From Ignavibacteriales bacterium (lineage in GTDB: Bacteria; Bacteroidota; Ignavibacteria; Ignavibacteriales; Ignavibacteriaceae), in NCBI GenBank assembly GCA_016709765.1, contig JADJMD010000012.1, positions 496,001 to 560,000 on the forward strand: a stretch of DNA of 64,000 nt, read 5' to 3'. Below are positions 41,330-50,648 of this stretch, piece by piece. The notes beneath the pieces are model-generated. The model was given only the letters and a program-made list of their open reading frames with translations. It did no database searches and was not told the origin of the DNA. How positions within the stretch are numbered: position 1 is the stretch's first letter; the number at the start of each line of letters is the position of its first letter. The position numbers and the translations under genes were made by a program.

Positions 41330-43123
41330 TTATTCATCTATTTGTAATACCGCTAAAAATGCTTCCTGAGGAATCTCAACGTTACCAACTTGTTTCATAC
41401 GTTTTTTACCTTCTTTTTGCTTTTCCAAAAGTTTTCTCTTTCGGGAAATATCGCCACCGTAACATTTTGCAAGGACATTTTTTCTTAATGCCTTTACCAC
41501 CGATTTTGAAATTACTTTTGTACCGATAGCCGCTTGAATATTTATTTCAAACATCTGTCGAGGAATTAAATCCTTAAGTTTTGAACTTACTTTTCTTCCC
41601 CACTCAAAAGATTTACTTCTGTGTACAATCATTGATAATGCATCCACAGGCTCACTATTTAATAGTATATCCAGCTTGACTAAATCAGATTCGCGATAGC
41701 CAATATATTCATAATCAAAGGAGGCATAGCCGCGAGTTGATGATTTTAATTTATCGTAAAAATCAAAAATTATTTCCGCAAGCGGAAATTCAAATTGAAG
41801 ATCAGCACGAGTTGGATCTAAATAAGTTGTGTTTATGTACGTACCTCGTTTATCCATCGCAATTTTCATAATGTTACCAACGTATTCACTCGGCGTAACA
41901 ATTTGAGCCTTCATATAGGGTTCTTCAACTCGATCAATATTACCAACATGCGGCATTTCAGCTGGATTATCTACAATAATCTTCTCACCTTTTTTAGTAT
42001 AAACTACGTATTCCACGTTTGGAAGTGTGGTGATAATTGATTGACCATGTTCCCTCAAAAGTCTTTCCTGAACAATTTCCATATGAAGCAGACCAAGAAA
42101 TCCGCATCTAAATCCAAAACCAAGAGCAGCAGAAGTTTCAGGTTGATAAATCAATGCAGAATCATTCAAGCAAAATTTCTCTAATGCGTCTCTTAAATCT
42201 TCAAAATCATCAGAATCAGTTGGATATAACCCGCTGTAAACCATTGGTTTTACATCTTTGTAACCAGGTAGCGGTTCGATAGCACCATTTCTAACGTGCG
42301 TTATTGTATCACCTACCTTAGTATCGCGAACATCTTTAAAACCTGCAATCAAGTATCCAACATCACCAGCAGATAGTTCATTTGATTTAATTTTTTTTAA
42401 TCCTAAAGTTCCAATTTCTTCAGCTTCAGATTCTTTATGAACCTTAAAGAATTTTATTTTTTCATTCGTCTTTAAAGTACCTTGAAATATTCTAACGTAA
42501 GCAATCGCTCCGCGGTAAGCATCAAACACCGAATCAAATATCAAAGCCTGTAAGGCTGCATTTGGATCACCCTTTGGAGGTGGAATTCTTTCTATCACAG
42601 TTTCCAGCAACTCAACAATACCGATTTTAGATTTTGCACTGACTAAAATTATATCTTCCTTGTTGCAGCCAATTAAATCTATTATCTGGTGTGATACTTT
42701 ATCAATCTCAGCGCTTGGCAAATCAATTTTATTAATAACCGGAATTATTTCTAATCCCGCATCAGTGGCAAGATATAGATTGCTAATTGTTTGAGCTTCA
42801 ACTCCTTGGGCAGCATCAACAACTAAAATTGCTCCTTCGCAGGCTGCAAGTGATCGTGAAACTTCGTAAGTAAAATCAACGTGACCAGGAGTATCAATTA
42901 AATTTAAAACATATTCCTGTTTATCTTTTGCACGATAGTGCATTTGAATTGCGTGGGATTTTATAGTTATGCCGCGTTCACGTTCCAGCTCAAGATCATC
43001 TAAAATTTGATCTTTAGCTTCTCGAGCAGATACAACGCCGGTAGTTTCAAGTAAACAATCGGCAATAGTTGATTTACCGTGATCAATGTGCGCAATAATG
43101 CAAAAATTTCGAAGGTTATTCAT
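41330..43123 (-). CDS. lepA: Elongation factor 4 (ribosomal back-translocase GTPase)
   Basis: 597 residues, exact family length. GTPase motifs: 'AHIDHGKSTIAD' (G1), 'ERERGITIKS' (G2), 'LIDTPGHVDF' (G3), 'VINKIDLPSAE' (G4), 'VSAKS' (G5). The C-terminal LepA domain ends 'CYGGDISRKRKLLEKQKEGKKRMKQVGNVEIPQEAFLAVL'. EF4 acts on stalled ribosomes. It precedes lepB by 25 bases in one operon. Confidence 0.98.
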   Translation of the reverse strand: MNNLRNFCIIAHIDHGKSTIADCLLETTGVVSAREAKDQILDDLELERERGITIKSHAIQMHYRAKDKQEYVLNLIDTPGHVDFTYEVSRSLAACEGAILVVDAAQGVEAQTISNLYLATDAGLEIIPVINKIDLPSAEIDKVSHQIIDLIGCNKEDIILVSAKSKIGIVELLETVIERIPPPKGDPNAALQALIFDSVFDAYRGAIAYVRIFQGTLKTNEKIKFFKVHKESEAEEIGTLGLKKIKSNELSAGDVGYLIAGFKDVRDTKVGDTITHVRNGAIEPLPGYKDVKPMVYSGLYPTDSDDFEDLRDALEKFCLNDSALIYQPETSAALGFGFRCGFLGLLHMEIVQERLLREHGQSIITTLPNVEYVVYTKKGEKIIVDNPAEMPHVGNIDRVEEPYMKAQIVTPSEYVGNIMKIAMDKRGTYINTTYLDPTRADLQFEFPLAEIIFDFYDKLKSSTRGYASFDYEYIGYRESDLVKLDILLNSEPVDALSMIVHRSKSFEWGRKVSSKLKDLIPRQMFEINIQAAIGTKVISKSVVKALRKNVLAKCYGGDISRKRKLLEKQKEGKKRMKQVGNVEIPQEAFLAVLQIDE

Positions 43124-43212
43124 ATTCTCTTAATAATTAGTGTGCAAATATACTTAGGTAGTTAGTATTAAAAAAGATTTGTCTATAGTGGCTAAAACAA
43201 AGTGTAAATCAT

Positions 43213-44160
43213 CTATTTATCCTTGTTAATCATATCAAAAACAACCCCTTCACGTAATGCATATTCTGAAAGAAGTATTTTTTTTATATTAAAAAGTTCA
43301 AAAGCTTTTTTTAAGATGATTAAACCTGCGGGAATGATATCTGCACGCTTAGTTTCAATACCAGGAACGCTCATTCTTTCGGATGGTTTTTTCAAACCCA
43401 TTACAAATGAATAGATTTCATTAAACTCTGATTTATCGAATGAATATCCATTTAATCTAGGTTTGATCTTTGATTTATTTTTAGATTGTTTTATCAAACA
43501 AATTGTATCAACAGTGCCCGATGAACCGATCGCAAAATCAAAATCTAAATCCGTTTTAATCTTAGGGTTTGATCTTATTTGCCACTCAACATATTCACTG
43601 CACTCTGTTATAGCTGATTCTGTAATAACAAAATCAGGAAAGAATTTTTTTGACAATCTAACCGCTCCAACTTTTACACTCTCGGCAAAAATAGGAGAGC
43701 CATTTACTCCGTATATAAATTCTGTACTGCCTCCGCCAATATCAATTCCCAAAACTGATTTATTGGCAATGGGTAGAGCATTCTTCATCCCAAGAAAAAT
43801 AAGATTTGCTTCATCTGTTCCCTCGATAGTTTCAATTTCTATTCCAGTTTGATCAAACATTGTCTTAATAAACTCAACTTTATTTTTTGCTTCTCTTACA
43901 GCACTTGTAGATACCGCTCTTACATTTGCTTTATAATTTTTAATGAGACTTGAAAAAATTTTTAAAACTGAGATGGCTTTATCGGTTTCTTTCTCGGAGA
44001 TAAGGCTAAGATCCTTACCAAGCTCGGACCCTAATCTTAAAAACACTCTTTCTTTGTCCAACAGTTTTAACTCTCCCCTATCATTTAATTCAGATATAAT
44101 CAAATGAAAAGAGTTAGTTCCGATATCAATAGCAGCAAATCTTTTAGGAGGAATAATCAT
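43213..44160 (-). CDS. Ppx/GppA exopolyphosphatase or guanosine pentaphosphatase
   Basis: 315 residues, the short single-domain form. 'FAAIDIGTNSFHLII' is the phosphate-binding loop, 'VSTSAVREAKN' the Ser/Arg motif, 'LGIDIGGGSTEFIYG' the second ATPase-fold loop, and 'EGTDEANLIFLG' the catalytic Glu region. Members split polyphosphate or pppGpp; the short form lacks the HD-like C-terminal domains so which substrate is used is open. It sits between the glycosyltransferase (2-base gap) and lepA on the minus strand. Confidence 0.93.
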   Translation of the reverse strand: MIIPPKRFAAIDIGTNSFHLIISELNDRGELKLLDKERVFLRLGSELGKDLSLISEKETDKAISVLKIFSSLIKNYKANVRAVSTSAVREAKNKVEFIKTMFDQTGIEIETIEGTDEANLIFLGMKNALPIANKSVLGIDIGGGSTEFIYGVNGSPIFAESVKVGAVRLSKKFFPDFVITESAITECSEYVEWQIRSNPKIKTDLDFDFAIGSSGTVDTICLIKQSKNKSKIKPRLNGYSFDKSEFNEIYSFVMGLKKPSERMSVPGIETKRADIIPAGLIILKKAFELFNIKKILLSEYALREGVVFDMINKDK

Positions 44161-44162
44161 TT

Positions 44163-45248
44163 TTATTTTTTCAAGATAACTTTACAGACATTAAATACAT
44201 CTTCTACTTCAACATCATCTATCAAATCTGATTTACGCAGAAATATTTTATTTTTACCGCAAGGTGCCCAATTAAATGGATTGGTTGGTCCAAACAAAGA
44301 TATTTGCGGAGTTGATGTAGAACCCGCAACGTGCATAATTCCTGTATCATTAGTTATAAACAAATCTGATATTGAAATTAAAGCCGCAACTAGAGGAATT
44401 TGTTTATTAACAAACATATATAGTTTACTATTTGTATTTAAGTTAATAAATTCCAGTTCATCTTTATCTGCATCAGATCCGGTAAGATAAAATGTACAAC
44501 TGTATTCTTTGTTTAACTTATCAATTAGTTCTAAATAATTTTTAAGTGACCATCTGTTAGCCGGCTTACCTGCGCCCACATGTATGCCTATTATTAATGA
44601 TTCAGAATCTTTTACAATATCATACACAAAGTGCCTAGCTTCTTTTAAATCAGAATTATCAAAATAAATTTCAGGATTTAAATTGTTAGTATCGATTCCA
44701 AATGGTTTTACAATTTCCAATATATGTTCAGAAACATTTGAATCAGGAAATTTTCGCCAATCTATACTAACTCTTCTATCAAAAAAGAAAGCACTGTTAT
44801 TTGGTCTTCCATCAAGCGAATTTGGTCCGATTCTAATTTTACTATTTGATAGGCGAGCAACTAAATTACTTGTAAAAGAAATTGATACCGTTACAGGTAC
44901 AATCGCAACATCAAATTGTTTTCTAATTTTTTTTAGAAAAGCTATAAAATTAATTGGATTAAAAAGTTTTGATTTATCAAACACGATCAACTCATCAATA
45001 AATTTGCTTTTAACAACACCCTGGTAATTTTGGATACTTGATAAGAGAGTAACATGCGAGTTTGGATATTTTTCTTTTAGTGCTCTAAACAAAGAAATTC
45101 CTGCTAGCATATCGCCAAGCTGATTATGCTGTCGTATTACTAGAATTCTTTTTACTTCACCAAGGTTTTTGTCAGTATTTTCTTTTATTGCAAATATTTT
45201 TTGTAGGATTGAGTACAGAAGCTTAGATTGGAATGAATTACCAGCCAT
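44163..45248 (-). CDS. Glycosyltransferase family 9 (ADP-heptose:LPS heptosyltransferase-like)
   Basis: 361 residues. The GT9 pattern is clear: 'ILVIRQHNQLGDMLAGISLFRALKEKYPNSHVTLL' at the N-terminal Rossmann half, 'IGIHVGAGKPANRWSLKNYLELID', 'FITNDTGIMHVAGST' and 'SLFGPTNPFNWAPCG' in the sugar-nucleotide half. It likely adds a heptose or another sugar to lipopolysaccharide core. The true donor is uncertain. It heads the ppx pair and follows a small DUF4834-like gene by 6 bases. Confidence 0.92.
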   Translation of the reverse strand: MAGNSFQSKLLYSILQKIFAIKENTDKNLGEVKRILVIRQHNQLGDMLAGISLFRALKEKYPNSHVTLLSSIQNYQGVVKSKFIDELIVFDKSKLFNPINFIAFLKKIRKQFDVAIVPVTVSISFTSNLVARLSNSKIRIGPNSLDGRPNNSAFFFDRRVSIDWRKFPDSNVSEHILEIVKPFGIDTNNLNPEIYFDNSDLKEARHFVYDIVKDSESLIIGIHVGAGKPANRWSLKNYLELIDKLNKEYSCTFYLTGSDADKDELEFINLNTNSKLYMFVNKQIPLVAALISISDLFITNDTGIMHVAGSTSTPQISLFGPTNPFNWAPCGKNKIFLRKSDLIDDVEVEDVFNVCKVILKK

Positions 45249-45254
45249 TATAAA

Positions 45255-45449
45255 TTAATTCTTTTTTTCGTCTTCAGGTTTAATATCAATATAATTGGCT
45301 TCTTCAACATTTTCAAATTTAGATTTTTTCTTTTGTGCTTCATTTTTTGTTGTTGAACCAGTACTACTTTTAAAAAAATAACCAAGAACTGATCTAACAG
45401 TACGAAATAAGATTATAAACAAAAGGAAGTATAAAATAAACCTTAACAT
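45255..45449 (-). CDS. Small membrane protein, DUF4834-like
   Basis: 64 residues. One N-terminal transmembrane helix ('FILYFLLFIILFRTVRSVLGYFF') and a charged soluble tail ('KKKSKFENVEEANYIDIKPEDEKK'). The layout matches the small DUF4834 family common in Bacteroidota; function unknown. It is in the folate/kinase operon: the deoxynucleoside kinase stop is 4 bases before its ATG. Confidence 0.75.
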   Translation of the reverse strand: MLRFILYFLLFIILFRTVRSVLGYFFKSSTGSTTKNEAQKKKSKFENVEEANYIDIKPEDEKKN

Positions 45450-45453
45450 AGTT

Positions 45454-46113
45454 CTAACTTAAACTTTTACTCTCAGGTTTAAAGTATTCAAATACACCAC
45501 GATCTTCTCTAAATATCTGTCTGAATAATTCATCAAAGTCTTCATCGTTATTAACAAAATCAATATCGGTAGAATTAACTATCAGAAGAGGAGTAGAATT
45601 ATATCTAAAGAAAAAATGATTATAGGCATTACTTAATTCTTCAATATAACTTCTAGTAAGATTTCGTTCTATTGATCTGCTGCGTTTTTTAATATTAAAC
45701 ATAAGTCTATCAAGGCTGGATTGAAGATATATTACTAAATCCGGCTTTCTTAAATTTCTAGATAGCAGTGGAAAAAGATTTTCATACAACTTGAGTTCCT
45801 CTGCGGAAAGATTTAAATATGCAAATATTTTATCTTTATCAAAGATGTAGTCACAAACAATAAAATTGGTAAATAGATCTTCCTGATTTAGTTCTTCCTG
45901 CTGCTTAAATCGGTTAATCAGAAAAAACATTTGAGTTTGGAATGCAAATCTTTTTCTATCGTTATAAAAATTTTCTAAAAATGGATTTGCCTCAAATTGC
46001 TCAAGAATCAATTTTGATTCTAATCTTGCTTTTAATTTTTTAGCAAGAGCAGTTTTACCAGCACCAATTACTCCTTCAACTGCAATAAACTTTATATCTT
46101 CATTCGATGCCAA
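45454..46113 (-). CDS. Deoxynucleoside kinase (dNK/dGK family)
   Basis: 219 residues. 'FIAVEGVIGAGKTALAKKL' is the P-loop, 'LEQFEANPFLENFYNDRKRFAFQTQMFFLINRF' the Glu-Asp substrate region, 'DYIFDKDKIFAYL' the DRS-equivalent, and 'KKRSRSIERNLTRSYIEEL' the lid arginines. It salvages deoxynucleosides, probably deoxyadenosine or deoxyguanosine. It overlaps folK by 14 bases. Confidence 0.93.
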   Translation of the reverse strand: MASNEDIKFIAVEGVIGAGKTALAKKLKARLESKLILEQFEANPFLENFYNDRKRFAFQTQMFFLINRFKQQEELNQEDLFTNFIVCDYIFDKDKIFAYLNLSAEELKLYENLFPLLSRNLRKPDLVIYLQSSLDRLMFNIKKRSRSIERNLTRSYIEELSNAYNHFFFRYNSTPLLIVNSTDIDFVNNDEDFDELFRQIFREDRGVFEYFKPESKSLS

Positions 46114-46639
46114 GATATTTTTCTTCCGTAGTTAATGGTTCAGTTATTTTATTAATAATATTTTTTGTCTTTAGATCTGTAACAAAATCAACTATTTTTT
46201 TATTAAAAACAGGATGAACTTTATCGGGTTCAATTTCAAATAAGGGAATTAGTACAAAATCCCTATAAATTATACCTTTATGTGGTAAAGTAATAATTTC
46301 ATCGGAAATAATTAAATCATTATAGAATAAAATATCCAAATCAATTTCGCGTGGGCCCCATTTTTCTCGTTTTATTCTTCCGAGCTTTTGTTCTATGTTT
46401 TTTAATTCCGCAAATAACTCGTGTGGATTTAATTTAGTTGATATTTTTACTACGGCATTAAAATAATTTTCCTGTTCAATGTCTCCTAACGGAAGCGTTT
46501 TATAAATTGATGAAACCTTTTCTACCTTAGATTCCACTATTACATTTATTAATCTTATTGCTGATTTAATATTGTTTGCTTTGTTTCCAACATTTGATCC
46601 AATACCTATGAATGCGATATTAAATGCTTGCTTATTCAA
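46100..46639 (-). CDS. folK: HPPK, 6-hydroxymethyl-7,8-dihydropterin pyrophosphokinase
   Basis: 179 residues. 'GIGSNVGNKANNIKSAI' starts the ATP site, 'NYFNAVVKISTKLNP' and 'KIEQKLGRIKREKWGPREIDLDILFYND'-type motif follow, the HPPK signature. It transfers pyrophosphate to hydroxymethyldihydropterin in folate synthesis, directly after FolB, whose gene lies 3 bases upstream. The coupling folB-folK matches a standard folate operon; folP and pabB are not here, but pabA is at 57.6 kb. Confidence 0.96.
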   Translation of the reverse strand: MNKQAFNIAFIGIGSNVGNKANNIKSAIRLINVIVESKVEKVSSIYKTLPLGDIEQENYFNAVVKISTKLNPHELFAELKNIEQKLGRIKREKWGPREIDLDILFYNDLIISDEIITLPHKGIIYRDFVLIPLFEIEPDKVHPVFNKKIVDFVTDLKTKNIINKITEPLTTEEKYLGIE

Positions 46640-46642
46640 TTC

Positions 46643-47017
46643 TTAAATATCTTTTCTTTCTTTAATAATCTCAACTTCAACACAATCTACAACTCCACCT
46701 AAAGGTGGATTATTTTTTCTAACTCTAACAGCAATTTTTTCGATTTCGAGAAAATTTATTAATAGTTCATCAGCAATTTTATTTGCAACAGCTTCAATCA
46801 AATAATACTTTTGCTCAAGTGCAAGATGATACAATACTTTATAAACTTTATGGTAATCGATTGTCTGATTCAACGAATCCTTTTTTGCAGCATCAATAAA
46901 GTTTGTATAGATGTCAACATCGGCTTCAAACTTACCACCAACACTTTGCTCTTCGCTCATAACGCCATGATAACCGTAAAAAGTTGCGCGCTTTATTCTG
47001 ATAATATTTTGCATCAA
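46643..47017 (-). CDS. folB: Dihydroneopterin aldolase
   Basis: 124 residues. It splits 7,8-dihydroneopterin to hydroxymethyldihydropterin and glycolaldehyde. Motifs: 'IRIKRATFYGYHGVMSEEQSVGGKFEADVDI', 'TIDYHKVYKVL', 'YLIEAVANKIADELL', 'VRVRKNNPPLGGVVDCVEVEI'. It is followed after 3 bases by folK. Confidence 0.96.
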   Translation of the reverse strand: MMQNIIRIKRATFYGYHGVMSEEQSVGGKFEADVDIYTNFIDAAKKDSLNQTIDYHKVYKVLYHLALEQKYYLIEAVANKIADELLINFLEIEKIAVRVRKNNPPLGGVVDCVEVEIIKERKDI

Positions 47018-47057
47018 ACTAACCTATTTTTTCTATTTAAAATTAAACATTAAATAA

Positions 47058-47975
47058 TTAATTGTTTGTCTTATATTTTAACTGTTTTTTGGAGATGAAT
47101 GGTTGAAGATTTGCAAATAATAATCCAATCAAAACTAAAATGCTGCCAATTATGTGCTCGGTTGTTAAAACTTCTTTGTAAAATATCCAACCAAGTAAAA
47201 GTGCAACAATGGGCGTAATAAAAGCAATCAGTGAAAGCAGAACAACATTTATTTTTTTCATCAACCAGTAAAAAGAAGTAAAGGTAACTACACTACCGAA
47301 GAATGCAAGATAAAGAACAGAAATTATTGCTGTATCATCAATTTTTATTTTTGATAAATCTTCAGTTAAAAACCCGAAAAGCAAACCGGAAAATCCAGCA
47401 ATCAGCATTGGAATAAAATTCATAGAAAGTGGGTTTAAATGCTTTCCGGATTTTTTTAGCGTAACAGCAATCCAAGCTTGTATTATTCCGCTCAACACAA
47501 CAGCAATCATTCCCAGAAACAGATTTGAAAAATCAGCCGTAAATGAATCCGAAAAAATCACAATGATTCCAAAAAATCCTAAACTCATTCCAAATATTTT
47601 TAGTTTACCAATCGTCTCTGCTGGCATCCGATAAAAAGAAAATAAAGCAACAAAAAATGGATAAACTGCAAACAATACAGAAGCTAAACCTGACGGTACA
47701 AATTGCTCTGCCCAATAAACTAGACCAAATGGAATTATAAATGACATAAATCCCATCAACAAATAAAGACGTATTGATTCTTTATCCTTCTGCAATGAGA
47801 TTCCACGTAATTTCATTAAAATTACAATGAAAAGCGAAGCAAACGTAAATCGTGAACCAAGTGAGATAAATGGAGTCAATGATTCCAAACTTGCTTTTAT
47901 CGCAAGCCACGTTGATCCCCAAATCAAGCAGAGCAAAACATAAACTAATATTATTTTAAGTGGTGTTGATCTCAT
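47058..47975 (-). CDS. EamA/DMT-family transporter
   Basis: 305 residues with ten hydrophobic segments in two homologous EamA halves ('IWGSTWLAIKASLESLTPFISLGSRF' and 'SGIIQAWIAVTLKKSGK'). Drug/metabolite transporters export amino acids, metabolites or drugs; no substrate can be named. It overlaps the upstream pgeF gene by 4 bases, so both are cotranslated. Confidence 0.94.
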   Translation of the reverse strand: MRSTPLKIILVYVLLCLIWGSTWLAIKASLESLTPFISLGSRFTFASLFIVILMKLRGISLQKDKESIRLYLLMGFMSFIIPFGLVYWAEQFVPSGLASVLFAVYPFFVALFSFYRMPAETIGKLKIFGMSLGFFGIIVIFSDSFTADFSNLFLGMIAVVLSGIIQAWIAVTLKKSGKHLNPLSMNFIPMLIAGFSGLLFGFLTEDLSKIKIDDTAIISVLYLAFFGSVVTFTSFYWLMKKINVVLLSLIAFITPIVALLLGWIFYKEVLTTEHIIGSILVLIGLLFANLQPFISKKQLKYKTNN

Positions 47976-48706
47976 TCTTTAATTGCAATTACTCCAATTG
48001 ATCTTCCTGAAAGATTTCCATCTCTACGATATGAATGCAGCAAATTTTCATATTCAAAAGTACACAGCTTTGATTTTTGTATTTGATTTTCTGGTATACC
48101 AAAATTCTTTAAAATATTATAATTAATTCCGCTAACATCTAATAAAAACTTTTTGCCGTTTGGTTTTGAAAAAGACTTATCAAACAATTCTGCAACTTCA
48201 CTTCCAACTTCATAATTTGCTTTTGAGATTGATGGACCTATGTAGCAAATCATATTTTCCGGATTAGATTTGAATTCATCGTGAAGTTTAAGGAGAGTTT
48301 TTAATAATATTTTTTGTTCTGTACCCTTCCAACCGGAATGAACCGCTGCAATCACTTTATTCTTTTTATCATAAATAAATATTGGAGTACAGTCTGCAAC
48401 GGCGATTGCAATTCCAAGATTTTTTTTATCAGTAATTAACGCATCACTTGCGCCATTGTCGCCGCCACATCCAATAACCTGAATAATATCGGAATGGATT
48501 TGTCTTTGATAACCAACATTGTCAACAGATAGTCCCAACGATTTAAAAAAATCTCCTCTGTTTTTATCAACTGTATCCTTATCATCTCCGACAGAGTAAG
48601 ATAGATTAAAGTAGTACGGCGCTTTACAATCGGATGAAATTTTTGTGCTAAACCCAAAAATAATTTCCGGATATTTTTCAAATATGTGTGGTTTAAGTAT
48701 GTACAT
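47972..48706 (-). CDS. pgeF: Purine nucleoside phosphorylase / peptidoglycan-editing factor (PgeF/YfiH, laccase domain)
   Basis: 244 residues. 'VADCTPIFIYD' and 'AAVHSGWKGT' hold the conserved Cys and His metal or catalytic residues of the YfiH/COG1496 family. Members remove L-serine-containing stem peptides from wall precursors (E. coli PgeF) or act as purine nucleoside phosphorylase; which applies here is open. It starts the minus-strand run and overlaps EamA by 4 bases. Confidence 0.9.
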   Translation of the reverse strand: MYILKPHIFEKYPEIIFGFSTKISSDCKAPYYFNLSYSVGDDKDTVDKNRGDFFKSLGLSVDNVGYQRQIHSDIIQVIGCGGDNGASDALITDKKNLGIAIAVADCTPIFIYDKKNKVIAAVHSGWKGTEQKILLKTLLKLHDEFKSNPENMICYIGPSISKANYEVGSEVAELFDKSFSKPNGKKFLLDVSGINYNILKNFGIPENQIQKSKLCTFEYENLLHSYRRDGNLSGRSIGVIAIKE

Positions 48707-48827
48707 TTATTACAAACAAATTTACAGAAAGATAAGTTATCAATTACATTAAAATAATTGGGATGTGTTAGTACAATCAATTAATTTCGAATAAGGTTTA
48801 ATAAATTATTATTTTTGAACAGGTTTT

Positions 48828-49817
48828 ATGCGGCTTCAAATATTCAAGTATTTTAAGGTTCTGTTTTTTAATATAATTGTTATTACTCTACTTTTTCTGT
48901 TTTTAGAATTGTGTATAAGAATTTTAATTCCAGAAATTAAACTAGCAGGAACTTCTACATCACTCTACACTGATTCAGTATATGCTAATTCACCTGGTTT
49001 GAAACCGAATGCTAGTGGTTTTTCTAATGGTGCTTTCAAGTTGACTAATAAGTTTAGATGCTGGAATTATAAAAGGAGCGTCTCGAAAGATTCAAGAAAA
49101 ATATTGATTCTTGGGGATTCGGTTACAATGGGGCTTGGTGTAGGTAATGATTCGACTTTTACAGGAATTTTAAATTCAGAATCAGACACAATTGATTATT
49201 TAAATCCTTCATTAATGGGATATTCTTCAGAAGACTATTATACTATTTCTGATTTTTTCTTATCCAATAATATGACAGGCTTAAGAATTAATGCGGTTCA
49301 GATATATTGGACATTGAATGATATCTATTCCAACTACCCTGATAAAAATGCACCAGCATTTTCAGCGGGAGATTTTTTATTTGATATAGTCTATCAATTA
49401 AGTAGAAATTCCAAAGCATACATTTTTATTAAGAATCTTTTCAGCGACAGGCCTAAAGCATACTACCAGTATGACAATCAATTTTATGTAAGCGACAATC
49501 CTTTTTTCATATCAGCTATGAAAGATCTGAGAGAGGTAATCTTAAAATGTCAGACAAAAAATATTCCAATCTCAATTATACTTCTTCCGTATGAATATCA
49601 AATAAGAAATCTCGGTAAACCTGCATTCTTTGAACCTCAAAAATTAATAAAAGCCAATTTGGATTCTATTGATGTTGAATTAATCGACTGTGCTTTTGCT
49701 TTCAAAGATCATATTAAAACCTCTAATAAATATTATCTTTGGGGAGATGGAATTCATTTTTCTGAGGATGGACATAAATTGATCGCAGAGTTTATCAAGG
49801 ATCAGAAATCTAAATAA
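48828..49817 (+). CDS. Membrane-anchored SGNH/GDSL hydrolase
   Basis: 329 residues. An N-terminal transmembrane helix (~10-32) is followed by block I 'ILILGDSVTMGLG' (Ser98) and, near the end, block V 'GDGIHFSEDGHKLI' with Asp307 and His310, the SGNH catalytic set. Such enzymes deacetylate or de-esterify cell-surface sugars or lipids. The target is unknown. Its neighbours (surE upstream of phzF) are not obviously related, and there is a 51-base gap to surE. Confidence 0.88.
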   Translation: MRLQIFKYFKVLFFNIIVITLLFLFLELCIRILIPEIKLAGTSTSLYTDSVYANSPGLKPNASGFSNGAFKLTNKFRCWNYKRSVSKDSRKILILGDSVTMGLGVGNDSTFTGILNSESDTIDYLNPSLMGYSSEDYYTISDFFLSNNMTGLRINAVQIYWTLNDIYSNYPDKNAPAFSAGDFLFDIVYQLSRNSKAYIFIKNLFSDRPKAYYQYDNQFYVSDNPFFISAMKDLREVILKCQTKNIPISIILLPYEYQIRNLGKPAFFEPQKLIKANLDSIDVELIDCAFAFKDHIKTSNKYYLWGDGIHFSEDGHKLIAEFIKDQKSK

Positions 49818-49868
49818 ATAGATTCTACAAATTTTTATTCGTTAAACAAATTATTAGGGAGCCTTTAA

Positions 49869-50648
49869 TTGAAAATTTTAGTATCAAATGATGACGGAAT
49901 TGATTCAGCAGGAATTTTTGCTTTAGTAGAATCTTTGAAGTCTATTGCAGATGTAACCGTTGTTGCACCGCATAAAGAACAAAGCGCGGTTGGTCACGCA
50001 ATAACAATGCAAACACCATTGAGAGTTTTTGAATATCAAAAAAATGGTAAATTTTTTGGTTACGCAATTGATGGAACTCCTGCTGATTGTGTAAAAATTG
50101 GTATGCGTAATTTAATGCCTTCTCCCCCTGATTTGGTAGTATCGGGAATCAATCATGGATCAAACACTGCAATAAATATAATTTATTCGGGAACAGTTTC
50201 CGCTGCACGTGAAGCGGCAATAATGGATGTCCCTTCAATAGCAATTTCTGTGGCTAGTCATCAGGTTTTAGATTTTTCTTTTGCGTCTAATGTTGCAAAA
50301 GTTCTATCAGAAGAAGTTTACAAGCGCGGCTTACCAATTGGAACAATGTTAAATGTTAACGTTCCAAACTTACCGGAAAAAGAAATCAAGGGTATGTTAG
50401 TAACAAAGCAGGGAAAATCTAAGTGGGATGATATTTACGAAATGCGAATTGACCCATATGGCAGAAATTATTATTGGCTTACCGGAAATTTAATGGATGT
50501 TGATAAATCAATAGATTTGGATCAAGCCGCCATAAAAAATAATTATGTTTCTGTATCACCTATTCATTTTGATCTTTCTGATTATCAAACTTTTGATAAA
50601 ATGAAAGAATGGAAAATTGAGAATCTGCTTAATGGCAAAAGAGATTGA
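49869..50648 (+). CDS. surE: 5'-nucleotidase SurE
   Basis: 259 residues. 'ILVSNDDGIDSAGIFALVESL' is the metal-binding DDG motif, 'VVAPHKEQSAVGHAITM', 'GTPADCVKIG' and 'VSGINHGSNTAINIIYSGTVSAAREA' complete the family pattern. It removes phosphate from nucleoside monophosphates and is a stationary-phase stress gene in E. coli. The start is TTG with AGGGAG eight bases upstream. It overlaps the next gene by 17 bases. Confidence 0.97.
   Translation: MKILVSNDDGIDSAGIFALVESLKSIADVTVVAPHKEQSAVGHAITMQTPLRVFEYQKNGKFFGYAIDGTPADCVKIGMRNLMPSPPDLVVSGINHGSNTAINIIYSGTVSAAREAAIMDVPSIAISVASHQVLDFSFASNVAKVLSEEVYKRGLPIGTMLNVNVPNLPEKEIKGMLVTKQGKSKWDDIYEMRIDPYGRNYYWLTGNLMDVDKSIDLDQAAIKNNYVSVSPIHFDLSDYQTFDKMKEWKIENLLNGKRD

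Noticed and set aside
50617..50631. Earlier TTG start for the PhzF gene
   Set aside because: It adds 'MRICL' not seen in the family; ATG 50632 begins just before the conserved part.
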